Source: Notolepis coatsorum
Lineage: Eukaryota > Chordata > Actinopteri > Aulopiformes > Paralepididae
Assembly: GCA_963971535.1 (NCBI GenBank)
Contig: CAXASK010000014.1
Coordinates: 426,135-490,134, forward strand
DNA length: 64,000 nucleotides
Reading direction: 5' to 3'
Position numbers and translations under genes: made by a program. Numbering within the stretch: position 1 is the first letter of the stretch; each line of letters starts with the position of its first letter. Below, one piece after another: positions 11,092 through 40,768 of the stretch. The notes under the pieces are model-generated. The model was not told where the DNA came from. It worked only from the letters and a program-made list of their open reading frames with translations, and ran no database searches.

Positions 11092-11625
11092 GTGGTGATT
11101 TTAAAATGGTCTACAGAATATATTCAAACTTACAGACAAGTAGCCGGAAACAACAAGTTAGATCTTCACTTGTCTTGTGAGATCTGAGACCTTCTTCTTC
11201 TTCTTCTTCTTATTTGAATTTCCGGCAGAGTAGACGCATCGAGGCGTATTACTGCCCTCCGCAATTCTTTTTATGGGCTCTTCTTCTTCTCCTTCTTCTC
11301 CTTCTTCACCTTCTTTTTCTTCTTCTACTGGACCCCGTCATCACCTACATTGTCCATTGGAGTGCAGCTACTGCTGCTACTTCCTGCCTGAGCCCCCCTC
11401 CGCGGGACCCACCTTGCCCCCTGCTATCTTATCCTGGGCTGCTTTGTCCCTCGCAGCCTTGTCCCTCGCAGCCCCCTCAGCCAATTCGCTATACACCACC
11501 TCCCAGTCCAGACCTTCCAATCCCAGATGTTGAACCGCTATCCTAACAATCATCTTCACCATCGCTGTTTTACCCTTAGCCTCTGCCATACCAGTAACTA
11601 CCCCTGCCACGAAGGCCACAATACC

Positions 11626-12147
11626 TCATTTCTCCTCCCTTCCCCTCTCTACCTGCTCTACCCTCACTGCCAAATGCCCTCCTTCAACCCCCTGCACCCT
11701 TTCTTGGCTACCCTGTCCTGCCCTGCTAACCGCCCCAGCATACGTCAACTTACCCTCCCTTCTCTCTCTCCGATCCGCGACCTCCTTCATCATCACCTCG
11801 CACCCCCTAAACGCTACACTATGCTCCCCACCACAACTACAGCACTTCGGCTTCACTCCCTCTCCACACTTCCCATATTCATGTTCCCCGCCACACCTAG
11901 CGCACCTCAGCCCCTTCCTACACGTGGTAGCTATATGGCCAAACTCCTGGCACCTATAGCACCTAAGAGGATCATGAACAAATTCCCTAACCCTATACAT
12001 CCTACGCCCTACAAACACCTCCCTAGGAACAACCCCCTCAAATGTAATCACTACCGTCCCCGTCACTGCCCTCTCTGCTCCCCTCTTCATCCTTTCTGCA
12101 CTCTTAACTATGCCATTACGCCCGTTCTCCATTAGATAACCAAATGG
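11626..12147 (-). pseudogene. LINE ORF1 fragment with three zinc knuckles
   Basis: The open frame encodes three consecutive Cys-rich knuckles: CYRCQEFGHIATTC (a canonical CX2CX4HX4C), then CARCGGEHEYGKC and CCSCGGEHSVAFRGC. Three knuckles in a row are typical of gag-like ORF1 proteins of Jockey/I-type LINEs, which bind their own RNA. The N-terminal part is cut off by a retroposon tail at 12147-12280. Confidence 0.7.
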
Positions 12148-12280
12148 GGGACCCTGATGGAAACAAGACAAACGTCTTTCTCAGGTCTGCATCCCCTTAA
12201 CAATTGTATGTATTGAGCCGTACTGTATTGTACCCATTCTGCAATCTGTTAAATAAAGTTTTCATTCATTCATTCATTCA
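12147..12280 (+). mobile_element. L2-type retroposon tail inside LINE ORF1
   Basis: One of six copies of the same 3' tail: GGGGGACCCTGAT, GGTCTGCATCCCCTTAACAA, TTGAGCCGTACTGTA, CCCATTCTGCAATCTGTTAA, AATAAAG, then (TTCA)n. It interrupts the ORF1 of the LINE at 11195-13221, so it inserted later. Confidence 0.75.
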
Positions 12281-13221
12281 GCTCTCCCACCAGCTGCTCT
12301 ACTGTAACCTCGACCGGTACCCCAGCTATCACCCCCTTACATCCCCCCCCCCTCTTCTCCCCTACCCTCGCCACCTTACTTATACCCACCCCCCCAATGC
12401 CCCGCATCTTCCTAGCCACCTCCACCTGCCCCTCACTACCACACCCTACGGCCAGATTCCCATCCCACAAAACTCTCACGTACTTTACCTCCCCTAATTG
12501 CTCGGCAATGAGTTTGGGCCACTCGAGCCTACCTACTTTCCTCTCACCCCTCTCCCCCTCAAGCCTGACCACTATATGGATCACTTCCGCTTTTGCCACA
12601 TCTTTTCCAGCACCCTCGTCTCCCGGCCCACTTGAGCTATCGTCCCCCACTTTCTTCCTCTTCCCCCCTTCTCCCCCCCTCTCCTCCCCCCTACTCTCAC
12701 CGACCCCTCACCCTTGCCCTGGCTATCCCCATCGCTGTCGTTCCTCCCCATCTGTTTCTTCCTCTTCTTCCCCGCCGTTTCCCACACCTCTTTCTCAATC
12801 TCTTCTTTCTCACTCTCCTCCCCACTATACTCCATTCTGTCACCACCCGACTCCTTCCCTTTGCCATCCTTACCCCTTTCGCTATCTTCCTCGCCCTTCT
12901 CACACCATTTACTTCCATCACGATCCTCCCAATACCCTGGGTAGCCGCTCACAGGCCGGGGCCACCAATCGCAAGGCCTTCGCTGTTCCTGATCTCTCCC
13001 AGCCACTTCTTCCGCATCCCACCACCGACTACTGCTCCCACGCATGTCTTCGCTGCACAGTTCCGACGGACGCAGACGCCGCCACTCGGCGCATCGCTCC
13101 CAATCCATCCTCCCACATGAACAGGCCGCACTTCTGTCTTCCTCTCCAAACAACAGCCTCCCCCCACGAACATACGACATGGCCTGCTTCTTCTTTCCAC
13201 AGCCGAGATTTGTGAGTAGTA

Positions 13222-13530
13222 CGTTCAGAGAATTGTTGAATATATACTGTACACAAATGTTCTAGAATGTACTATTTTATGACATCATACTGTGACATCA
13301 CAAATGTTCTAGAATGTACTATTATACATCATACTGTGACATCACAAATGTTCTAGAATGTCTATTATGACATTGTACTGTGACATCCCAAATGTTCTAG
13401 AATGTTTGATTATGACATCATACTGTGACATCACAAAATGTTCTAGAATGTTTGATTATGACATCATACTGTGACATCCAGTGATGGGAATAACGGCGTT
13501 AGTTTTTTCAGTAACGAGTAATCTAACGAA
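13222..13530. repeat. Displaced end of the klhl10 exon-1 duplication
   Basis: AGAGAATTGTTGAATATATA at about 13228 and the following 45-bp minisatellite (five units) and hAT-type end match 10190-10640. This is the upstream part of the second duplication copy, pushed away by the LINE at 11195-13221. Confidence 0.8.
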
Positions 13531-14749
13531 TTACTCTTCCAATCTTAATAACGCTGTTACTGTTACTGCCAAAAAAGGTACGGTGTGTGTGACTATAATT
13601 GAAGCTGTTTTTTTCATCAGACAGATCTCTGTGCTGAGAAGCAATAGTTTTTTCCCTTGGTTAGTGGGCAGTGCGCGATTGGCTGAGGTTGAGTAAAATG
13701 TATAATGCAAAGTATAATAAAATATTTAAGTAAAATTTATAGAAATAAAGAAAAATAAGACAATGAAATAAAGATAATAATTCATTTAAAAGCTATTGTA
13801 AAAAGGTAAGTTTTGAGCAGTGCCAACTGAGTCTGCTGTCCTAACAGACTTGGGGTCTGTAGGGTAAGCACTTATTCCCTCCGCCCTGAACATTTATGGA
13901 GATGTATGGGCCTTTTAAGTCAGTGATAAAAGTGTCTTTCAAGGATAAGTGAGCTCCTGCACTGATTATTATAGTTCAATATTCAATATTTGATCACCAA
14001 AACCCCCCAAAAGCATAAAAAGGCCCCTCCCCGCCCAAAAATGGCCCCCAAAAATAGCACAGGCCCAGTGCCCTTTTCAGCCTTTGAGCACCTGCCCCTC
14101 TAAAGTCCTGTGCACGTCCCTGGTCTTGAGTGCATAGTAGATATATTAGCATAATAGGTAGTAATGTAGGAAAGGTACATTACTTGGTAGAAAAGTACAT
14201 AATAGTAAAAGACAGTATGAATGTTAGTCGTTTTCTTTCCACCCCCCCTCTTTTTAAAAAAGAATACTCATAATGTAGGCTTGAAGACAAAACAGCAGAA
14301 CATGGGACTAATGCCATGAAGACACGTTCTGTCTTTTTTATGTTAAAGTGATATTTCACTAGAACTCGTTGAAAATCAGCAGTCTTAGTACCTCTTATCT
14401 AAAGTCACGGTAAACTAGTCGTCACTGTCAACACCACCCAGTCCTCCCATCATGTGTCAGGCTCCTCATTCTCTTCCATTCATTTTGAGGACCGAGTCTA
14501 AATATTATACTTCTGATGTATAACAAACTATGCAACAATATATTTGTCCGTGTCAAATGGTACTTGCTGTTTTGAGATATAATGTTGCCAGTAAAAATCA
14601 GCAAAGGAACTATTTCTCTAGAGGTGTAGTTTGATCAACTGTCAACTTTTCACATGATGTTTGGAATCGTTCTTCCAACGAGGCAGCATGTAACCATGGT
14701 AACCACTCCCCATGCAAGCCAAGGATACACAGAGCAACGCAGATGCAAG
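13531..14749. other. Non-coding; partial hAT-like copy
   Basis: 13850-14121 is a copy of the right half of the hAT-like element at 3114-3881 (GTGCACGTCCCTG end). The rest, including 14122-14749, shows no gene or clear repeat. Confidence 0.5.
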
Positions 14750-14948
14750 TTCTCCTGTAGTTTGTCTTCTTCCCCTCACAGCTGTGTGTTTATCCTCCGT
14801 TCTCCTGTAGTTTGTCTTCTCCCCTCACAGCTGTGTGTTTATCCTCCGTTCTCCTGTAGTTTGTCTTCTTCCCTCACAGCTGTGTGTTTATCCTCCGTTC
14901 TCCTGTAGTTTGTCTTCTTCCCTCACAGCTGTGTGTTTATCTCCACAG
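14750..14948. repeat. 49-bp array carrying acceptor-like sequence, four copies
   Basis: Four near-identical units start TTCTCCTGTAGTTTGTCTTC, pass through CCCCTCACAG and end GTGTTTATCCTCCG. Each holds a pyrimidine tract and CACAG, like a 3' splice site. The last unit runs into TTTATCTCCACAG, the acceptor of the VPS37-like exon. Confidence 0.9.
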
Positions 14949-15082
14949 GAGCTGCTGGAGAGCTTCATGGAGGGGAGCGTGCCTCTGGAGGGCTTCCTGG
15001 ACTCCTTCCACAGCTCCAGGAAGTCCTACCACGTCCGCCGCGCCCAGGTGGAGAAGGTCCACGACGCCGGTCGTCAGCAAGG
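14949..15082 (+). CDS. VPS37-like Mod(r) C-terminal exon, isolated
   Basis: After an acceptor (TTTATCTCCACAG|GAG) the frame reads ELLESFMEGSVPL, then EGFLDSFHSSRK, then SYHVRRAQVEKV and DAGRQQG. This matches the last helices of the Mod(r) domain of VPS37 proteins, ESCRT-I subunits for endosomal sorting (compare xFLDGELPLDxFI..KRKLAHMRRVKIEKL in VPS37B). I see no upstream VPS37 exon in the window and no good donor; directly after GRQQG the frame enters the AAG array and would code poly-Lys. It is therefore either the last coding exon of a gene whose other exons lie left of the window, or a relic. The paralogue (B, C or D) cannot be assigned. Confidence 0.6.
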
Positions 15083-15634
15083 GAAGAAGAAGAAGAAGAA
15101 GAAGAAGAAGAAGAAGAAGAAGAAGAAGAAGAAGAAGAAGAAGAAGAAGAAGAAGAAGAAGAAGAAGAAGAAGAAGAAGAAGAAGAAGAAGAAGAAGAAG
15201 AAGAAGAAGAAGAAGAAGAAGAAGAAGAAGAAGAAGAAGAAGAAGAAGAAGAAGAAGAAGAAGAAGAAGAAGAAGAAGAAGAAGAAGAAGAAGAAGAAGA
15301 AGAAGAAGAAGAAGAAGAAGAAGAAGAAGAAGAAGAAGAAGAAGAAGAAGAAGAAGAAGAAGAAGAAGAAGAAGAAGAAGAAGAAGAAGAAGAAAGAGAA
15401 GAAGAAGAAGAAGAAGAAGAAGAAGAAGAAGAAGAAGAAGAAGAAGAAGAAGAAGAAGAAGAAAGAAGAAGAAGAAGAAGAAGAAGAAGAAGAAGAAGAA
15501 GAAGAAGAAGAAGAAGAAGAAGAAGAAGAAGAAGAAGAAAAGAAGAAGAAGAAGAAGAAGAAGAAGAAGAAGAAGAAGAAGAAGAAGAAGAAGAAGAAGA
15601 AGAAGAAGAAGAAGAAGAAGAAGAAGAAGAAGAA
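15083..15634. repeat. (AAG/GAA)n microsatellite, about 550 bp
   Basis: Almost pure AAG triplets with single-base interruptions near 15393, 15463 and 15538. A (GA)n run and a G-rich run follow at 15667-15710. Long Lys, Arg, Glu and Leu frames on both strands are shadows. Confidence 0.95.
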
Positions 15635-15819
15635 TGCAGACCATCAGAGGGGATAAGGGAACACAGGGAGAGAGAGAGAGAGAGAGAGGGGGGGTGGGGG
15701 GGGGGGGGGAGATTCAGGGCTCGGGAGAGAACACCTATTTTATTTTGTATTGTCTTTGAACGTTCTAAAGTAAGGGGCAGCCCTAGTAGTAGTAGAATCC
15801 ACAATCAGTTCCTGACTTG

Positions 15820-15885
15820 TTGTACAGAACTTGTAAGTCGCTTTGGATAAAAGCGCCTGCTAAATGACTAAATGTAAAATGTTTA
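15820..15885 (+). mobile_element. Fish retroposon 3' tail
   Basis: TAAGTCGCTTTGGATAAAAG followed by CGCCTGCTAAATGAC and TAAATGTAAA is a very common 3' tail of fish SINE/LINE copies. A related copy occurs at 42385-42415. Confidence 0.7.
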
Positions 15886-16529
15886 GGAGAGACCGTGGAT
15901 CAGAAATCTTATATTTCAGCATTTCTCCTGGCTTTATGACAGCATGGTTCTGGTCTACTGTGGAATTGATAGCAGAATATGTTCTCTATAAAACATGTCT
16001 ATCATATCCTGCCAACTGCCAAATATGAGATGCTGAGATGGGGTTGAATGTAAAAATATATTTGATCCACTGTGCCCCAGTAACGGGGTACAGTGGATCG
16101 CTACCTGGGGCACAGGGAATCAGTCCAGATATGATACATTATTTTTCTGAAACCAGATAAAGCATGCAATAGTATGGCACAGATTGATATAATATATATA
16201 TATATATATATATAGTTATATTTGGAATAAAAAAGTTAAATTGAGGAGTTAATATTGCCGTTAGTCAACAAACAAAGCAACCTCCTTTTACCGGGGCACA
16301 GTGAATCACTTAAAAACCAGAAATTTTACATTTGATGGTACAAAACGGGGAATACCTTTCAATTCTTCACAAAAGTGTGTTGCGTGGAAATTAAACACAT
16401 TTTCAGATATGGATTAACGAGAGGCACACACTGATGACATCATCAAGGCATTCCTGTGTACAAGTTTCTATATATAGCCACTGATTCACTGTGCCCCTTG
16501 ATCCACTGTGCCCCGGTCTCCCCTAAATC
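15884..16529. mobile_element. DNA element with GGGGAGACC-type inverted ends
   Basis: The left end (TTTAGGAGAGACCGTGGATC) and right end (GATCCACTGTGCCCC then GGTCTCCCCTAAA) are imperfect inverted repeats; internal CACTGTGCCCC blocks repeat near 16069 and 16484. No transposase is seen. Confidence 0.6.
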
Positions 16530-17024
16530 TTTTCCTTTCCTATTCACATTTCAAACATTCATTCTGGCACCGCGGTTCTGCTGTATATAATGAAAACATG
16601 CAAGACGGCGGTTAGTTCTATAAGTCAGTTGATGACGTGAGACACACAGACAGATGAACATTAACGGAGGAGGGGAAGAAATCACAGAAAAAGATTTTGA
16701 ATTATTTATCATTTTTATTTGTTTTCTGTTTTCCTCCACTATGTACCACACAGAGTGCTTCAAGAACGACACTAACGTCAAACATTCACAAGTATTTTAA
16801 ACCCAGCAGTGACTGCCCCTCCGACCCGGCTTGGTCTCTTGATTAAGAGGGACATGAAGGGGGGGGGCTGTTTGACACACAGAAGAGCATCACATAATAA
16901 CTGCACCGTCACACAACAGAAGAATATATGGGGGAATTCAAAGCTGAGAACAGACGGTATTAGTGGTTAGAGAAGCGTAGATTGTATCGCGGTGTTGAAG
17001 AAATACTTGGACATTCTGAATATT

Positions 17025-17470
17025 AACCGGTTATTTATTGTCCTTCACACACAGACCCTGGTCACATTGTGGAGAAAAGTTTCTATACATAGCTTCTACA
17101 GTTTCAATGTAGTCGAGAGATGAAGGCTTTCGTTTTGAAATGGCCAGATTTTCTTCTCTAGAAGCTGACTCTAGAACCACAAAAGTCGACCAATCACAGC
17201 TGATGATTTCACTGACATCACACGCTGAGAAGTGGCAGCTAGCAAGCGTATTTGATGCTAGCTACTCTAACATCGCGGTTGTTAGCGTTGCTCGTTGTAA
17301 CCATGGGGCGCGGCTAGCTGGAGGTTTGCAGTTCGCTACAGTAGCCCCATGGGTTTAATGAGAAATGCTAAGAATGCTAACGTTCCCTTTTCACTATACT
17401 GAGGGACAAACAGAAACCTTTCTCCACAATGTGACCAGTGTCTGGTGAAGGATAATAACCAACTAAAATG
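17025..17470. mobile_element. Foldback/MITE, arms about 60 bp
   Basis: CTGGTCACATTGTGGAGAAA near 17056 pairs with TTTCTCCACAATGTGACCAG near 17420, and the pairing extends outward through TTATTGTCCTTCAC. The interior has no transposase. The flanking 16530-17024 and 17471-18060 show no recognisable gene. Confidence 0.7.
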
Positions 17471-18080
17471 AATGTCAAAGTATTCCTAACCTGTTGATCC
17501 ATCCACCCCCACCAGCGCTCCAGTTCTCTCCGATTGAACGAGCAGGGTCTTAAGTGTTAACTGTGTGGTTAAGTACCATCTACAAAAAAAACTAAACCTC
17601 ACTCACAACTCAACATTTGAGCCACTGTTAAAACTCCTGGCTGATGGTAGGATTGGTTTAGTCCTCTGATGGACACCGTCCTCCTGGGGTCGACTCTAGT
17701 TCAGTCCCAGTGTTGCTATGGTATCGTACGGCAACTACAGAGTCCACACTGCATTCACACACAAGCCAAATATGTCTACAGACTAATGGCCCTGGACTAT
17801 TAGCTGTGAGGAGCTGGATGTGGTTCGTCCTGGAGAGAGAGAGAGAGGAGGAAAGAGAGAGGGAGAAGAGTGAGGAAGGAAGGAGAGAAAGAAGGAGAGA
17901 TTTGGACAGAGAGTATAGAATGAACACTGACCTATCCTGTACTGAACGTCGATCCATCGTAAAACTTCAAAACCTTAAAAAATCGTCTCTATTCACTCCA
18001 CACTGCATAATGGAGTGTTTGCCGCTTCAATCTCTGAGCCAAACGCTCTCCTATGTGGTCGAAACGAGCGCTCCCCCTTT

Positions 18081-18086
18081 TTTATT
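18081..18086 (-). terminator. aldoc: Candidate poly(A) signal for aldoc
   Basis: AATAAA on the minus strand, 200 bp past the aldolase stop codon (18287-18289). It would give a short 3'UTR; signals farther downstream are possible. Confidence 0.45.
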
Positions 18087-18286
18087 AAGTGAGTTGTCAT
18101 TTCACGTGGCATCTTTCAAATAGCATATCTAGTCGCGACACGTCAATGATAGCGCTATGGTACGACAGCCGCCGGCGCAGGCCTGGCGGTGGGTGGGTGG
18201 GTGGAGGTGTGAAGGGGTCAGGGGTCAGCAGCAGATTAGACTAGTAGTTGTTGGGTACTAGAGCGACAGCGTGACACCGCTGGTGT

Positions 18287-37211
<18,925 letters not shown>

Positions 37212-37250
<39 letters not shown>

Positions 37251-37401
37251 GGAGAGAGAGAGAGAGAGAGAGAGACAGATAAATGGAGAGAGAGAGAGAG
37301 AGAGAAATGGAGGGACAGACAGAGAGAGAGACAGAAATTGACACAGACAGACAGACAGACAGACCGACAGAGAGGGGGAGAGAGAGAGAGAGAGAGACAG
37401 A

Positions 37402-37493
<92 letters not shown>

Positions 37494-38145
37494 AATGGAG
37501 GGACAGACAGAGAGAGAGAGAGAGAGAGACAGAAATTGACACAGACAGACAGACAGACAGACAGACAGACCGACAGAGAGGGGGGAGAGAGAGAGATAGC
37601 GAGGGAGAGAGAGAGACAGAAAATGGAGGGAGACAGACAGAGAGAGAGAGACAGGCAGATAGAGAGGGAGAGAGAGACAGAAATTGAGAGAGACAGAAAT
37701 GGAGAGAGACAGACAGAGGGGAAGAGAGACAGAGAGATAAAGAGAGAGGGAAGGAGAGACAGACAGAGAGAGAGACAGACAGATCGCGAGGGAGAGAGAG
37801 AGAGACAAAGAGGGAGAGAGAGAGAGACAGAGAGATCAAGAGAGAGGGAGGGAGAGAGACAGAGATCAAGAGAGAGGGAGGGAGAGACAGAGATCAAGAG
37901 AGAGAGAGGGAGAGAGACAGAGATCAAGAGAGAGGGAGGGAGAGACAGACAGAGAGAGAGACAGACAGATCGCGAGGGAGAGAGAGAGACAGATAGCGAG
38001 GGAGGGAGAGAGAGAGAGACAAAGAGGGAGAGAGAGAGACAGAGAGATCAAGAGAGAGGGAGGGAGAGAGACAGAGATCAAGAGAGAGAGAGACAGAGAT
38101 CAAGAGAGAGAGAGGGAGAGAGACACGCACGCACAGAGAGAGAGA
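37212..38145. repeat. (GA/CT)n array at the exon 2 acceptor, about 930 bp
   Basis: GAGA tracts with GACA and AAATGGAG interruptions and some longer repeated blocks (GAAATTGACACAGACAGACA). On the transcribed minus strand it is one very long CT tract that ends in CTCAG, the acceptor of the start-codon exon. Confidence 0.93.
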
Positions 38146-38642
38146 TGTTAAAGGATCTTTCCTAATGTATCATGGATAATACAAGATGGCTTCCATAGAT
38201 TCTTGATGGTGTTGTTTTATATATGAACCACGGCACTGGGTCTAAGTTCTGTCACAGAATTGTCCTTTTTGATCAAATTTCGACCATTCTATGTTGTCGG
38301 CAACTTACCAGTGACTTCAAATATGAAACGATGAAAATTCTTAGATATGGACGACGACCCATTCAAAGAGACATTAAGGTCTTGTTCGTCCCAGTCAGCG
38401 TCCAGGATGTGAACAGACGTCTCTGAACAGCCTTTGGCCAAACTGACTTGAATGGGGAAAATATCAATGTTGCAAAGTCTACGAGGGTTGTACGTATGGA
38501 TACAGCGTGTAGAGACACAATACGTTCCCATCATGTTTCTCTCTCAAAGGCCTGTGGAATTAGTAGGAACGACATCACCTTTTAATTGGCCAATCAGCCG
38601 TATGCAATTCCTGTCTAGGTGAACAAATATAGGTGTGCTGTA

Positions 38643-39163
38643 GGGATGCACCGATTCGACTTTTTCAGATCCCGATACAGATACCTGGGTTTGGGTATCG
38701 GCCGATACCGATCCGATACCCATTGTTCAAACTTAATTTCTCTTTTTTTTTAATTCAAAGTTTTTTTTTTTTTTATATTAGAATATTTTTTTTTTACGAA
38801 TTGTAAAGGATCACACGTGTGTTTTTGATTTGTTGTAAACAAAGATAGAAAATAAACTTCATTCATTCATTTAATAAACTGTATGCCTCACTGTGTGGAA
38901 GAGACTGGGATCATTATTTTGGGCAAGGCAACATCAGGCTGGACTTAAAACATTACTTTCCTAACTTAGTGAAACTAAATGTAACAAATGAACACATAGA
39001 TATACATGTACTGAATTGTTATTTCTTATTTTATTTCTTATTATAATATATATAATTTTCTTTTTTTAAGAAATCCGATATTTTCTTCTTTTTCTACCGA
39101 TACCCGATCCAGCTATTTTAGTGACATCGGCGGCCGATACCAATATCGGCTCGGTGCATCCCT
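38643..39163. mobile_element. hAT-like element, aldoc intron 1
   Basis: Ends TAGGGATGCACCGATTCGA and CGGTGCATCCCTA are inverted; the interior has GCCGATACCGATCC motifs. The flanking 8-mers (GTGTGCTG and GTCGTTTG) match imperfectly, so the copy is older. Confidence 0.7.
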
Positions 39164-39309
39164 AGTCGTTTGCGTGCCAAATAAAGACTTCCTAAGTCCT
39201 GCATTATTCCTAAGACTTCCTAAGTCCTTCCTAGACTCTGTAGCGCTGCGTGGAGAGAACTGGAGGAGGTGTGTGAACCATGTCATCGCAGGATTCTGGA
39301 ACACGTCTT

Positions 39310-40107
39310 TGGCTACGTTTAGACGAGCGTTTTGTGAACAGAAACCGCAAAAGTCATCTTGCGGTTTCACTTTTAATTTTACGTTTAGACAAGCGTTTTG
39401 GGGTGGAATTCTCCGTGCAGACGAGGCTGTAACGACGGAGCCCCGCTGTCACACGATTGGCGCATATGTCACATGACGTGCTGTGAAGACCCGCCCTACT
39501 CTGCCTCTGATTCGCAGACTGTGGATGGGGAATGTGATTGGACCAAAGCAGTCACTCACAGACAGTGGGTCCACTCACGCCGCGGGACAGATTCTTGTGT
39601 ATTTAACCCTTTCACTGCCACACGACAGCCGGTTGTGTGATAGTAAAGTAAGTAAGTAAGTAAGTATTTATAAAGCACATTTCATACATGTCATGTAGCT
39701 CAAAGTGCTGTACACAAATATAGGGTTGACCTTCTGTCGTGTGGCAGTGAAAGGGTTAAAAGTACTGCCAATGTAGCCTTCAGGTGATCTCCGTTGATAT
39801 AGTCAGACATACTTGCTTTGTTTACGTCTCGGCTACTGGCGCATACCTGCTACCTGTGACGTAAGCAGTACGCGCGACCAGAGCCGTGACAACCCTTTCG
39901 TCATCGTTTTAACAGATTTATACGTTTTGATAGTTTAGACGAGAGCGCAAAGCTTTTGCGTTTCTAGGAATTCCACCCTGGAAGGTAGTCTCACTTTTTT
40001 GCGGTTTCACCCCGTAGTAAAAACGCTGTTTCCGTATAAACGAAAGGCACATCCGAAAAAAAAAATTTGCGGATTCACCTGCTAGCGTTTCCGTCTAAAC
40101 GGGGCCT
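39310..40107. mobile_element. hAT-like MITE with inner piggyBac-like element
   Basis: The left end (GGCTACGTTTAGACGAGCGT) and right end (CGTCTAAACGGGGCC) are inverted, and a second ACGTTTAGACAAGCGTTT lies at 39380-39397. It hosts the TTAA element at 39607-39755. Confidence 0.6.
39607..39755. mobile_element. piggyBac-like MITE
   Basis: TTAA flanks both ends (39603-39606 and 39756-39759), with ends CCCTTTCACTGCCACACGAC and GTCGTGTGGCAGTGAAAGGG inverted. CCCTTT next to TTAA is the piggyBac signature. A related copy is at 43934-44016. Confidence 0.8.
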
Positions 40108-40139
40108 TTAACTCAATGAACAGCAGCAACACTGTCACA

Positions 40140-40515
40140 CTGACGCACACACACACACACACACACACACTGACGCACACACACTGACGCACACACACAC
40201 ACACACACAGTCTTCCTGTTGTCTTCTCTACTGTAAGTAAAACGGTTACGTAAATAATTTGGCCTCCGCCGCACGCATGCCACATGCACACGCCACGTGC
40301 ACACGCCACGTGCACACTCCAGGCCAGGCCACAGAACTGGCAGACAGCATTATGTAAGCCTCCGCAGGAGGGTGAGGAGGGCCTCCGTATAAACTCTGGT
40401 GACAGCTCCTCTCTCTCTCTGTCTCTCTGTCTCCCTCTCTCCCTCTCTCCCTCTCTCCCTCTCTCCCTCTCCCTCTCCCTCTCCCTCTCCCTCTCCCTCT
40501 CCCTCTCTCTCTCCT
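40140..40515. repeat. CA and CTCTCC microsatellites, aldoc intron 1
   Basis: (CA)n at 40147-40210 and (CTCTCC)n at 40411-40513, with non-repetitive sequence between that shows no exon. Confidence 0.85.
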
Positions 40516-40768
40516 CCCAATCTGTATTCCGAGTGTGTAGACTAACTGGGAGACAACTCATCCTGTGAGAAGTAGTGTGTTTTCTCTCTTCCGTTGACTC
40601 ATCCTCCTCACAGCATTCTGGGTGCTGCTGCAGGCTGTGAGACACGCCCACTGCGAGACACGCCCACTGCGAGACACGCCCACTGTGAGACACGCCCAGC
40701 GCAGAAATTGCTCGAAGGTGTATTGAGGCGGACACAAAATGCCGTGCTCGTGAACCGCCACTAGAGGC

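Larger units (their letters stand above)
11195..13221 (-). mobile_element. LINE-like element, ORF1 only, inserted in duplicated block
   Basis: About 2 kb separates the parts of the second copy of the exon-1 duplication. On the minus strand it holds an acidic/basic N-terminal part (about 13180-12650), a domain-like part in another frame (12640-12280), and a zinc-knuckle region (12147-11626). The coding frame is broken between these parts. Its 3' side (11214-11275) carries a fish LINE-like GACGCATCGAGGCG motif. ORF2 (endonuclease and reverse transcriptase) is absent. Confidence 0.6.

Noticed and set aside
11527..13215. Pro/Ser-rich plus-strand frames of about 200-270 codons
   Set aside because: Antisense shadows of the LINE ORF1 on the minus strand, whose zinc knuckles identify the true sense.
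14835..15850. Poly-Lys, poly-Arg and poly-Glu proteins of about 300 residues
   Set aside because: Frames through the AAG array. Only 14949-15082 in one frame looks like a real exon.
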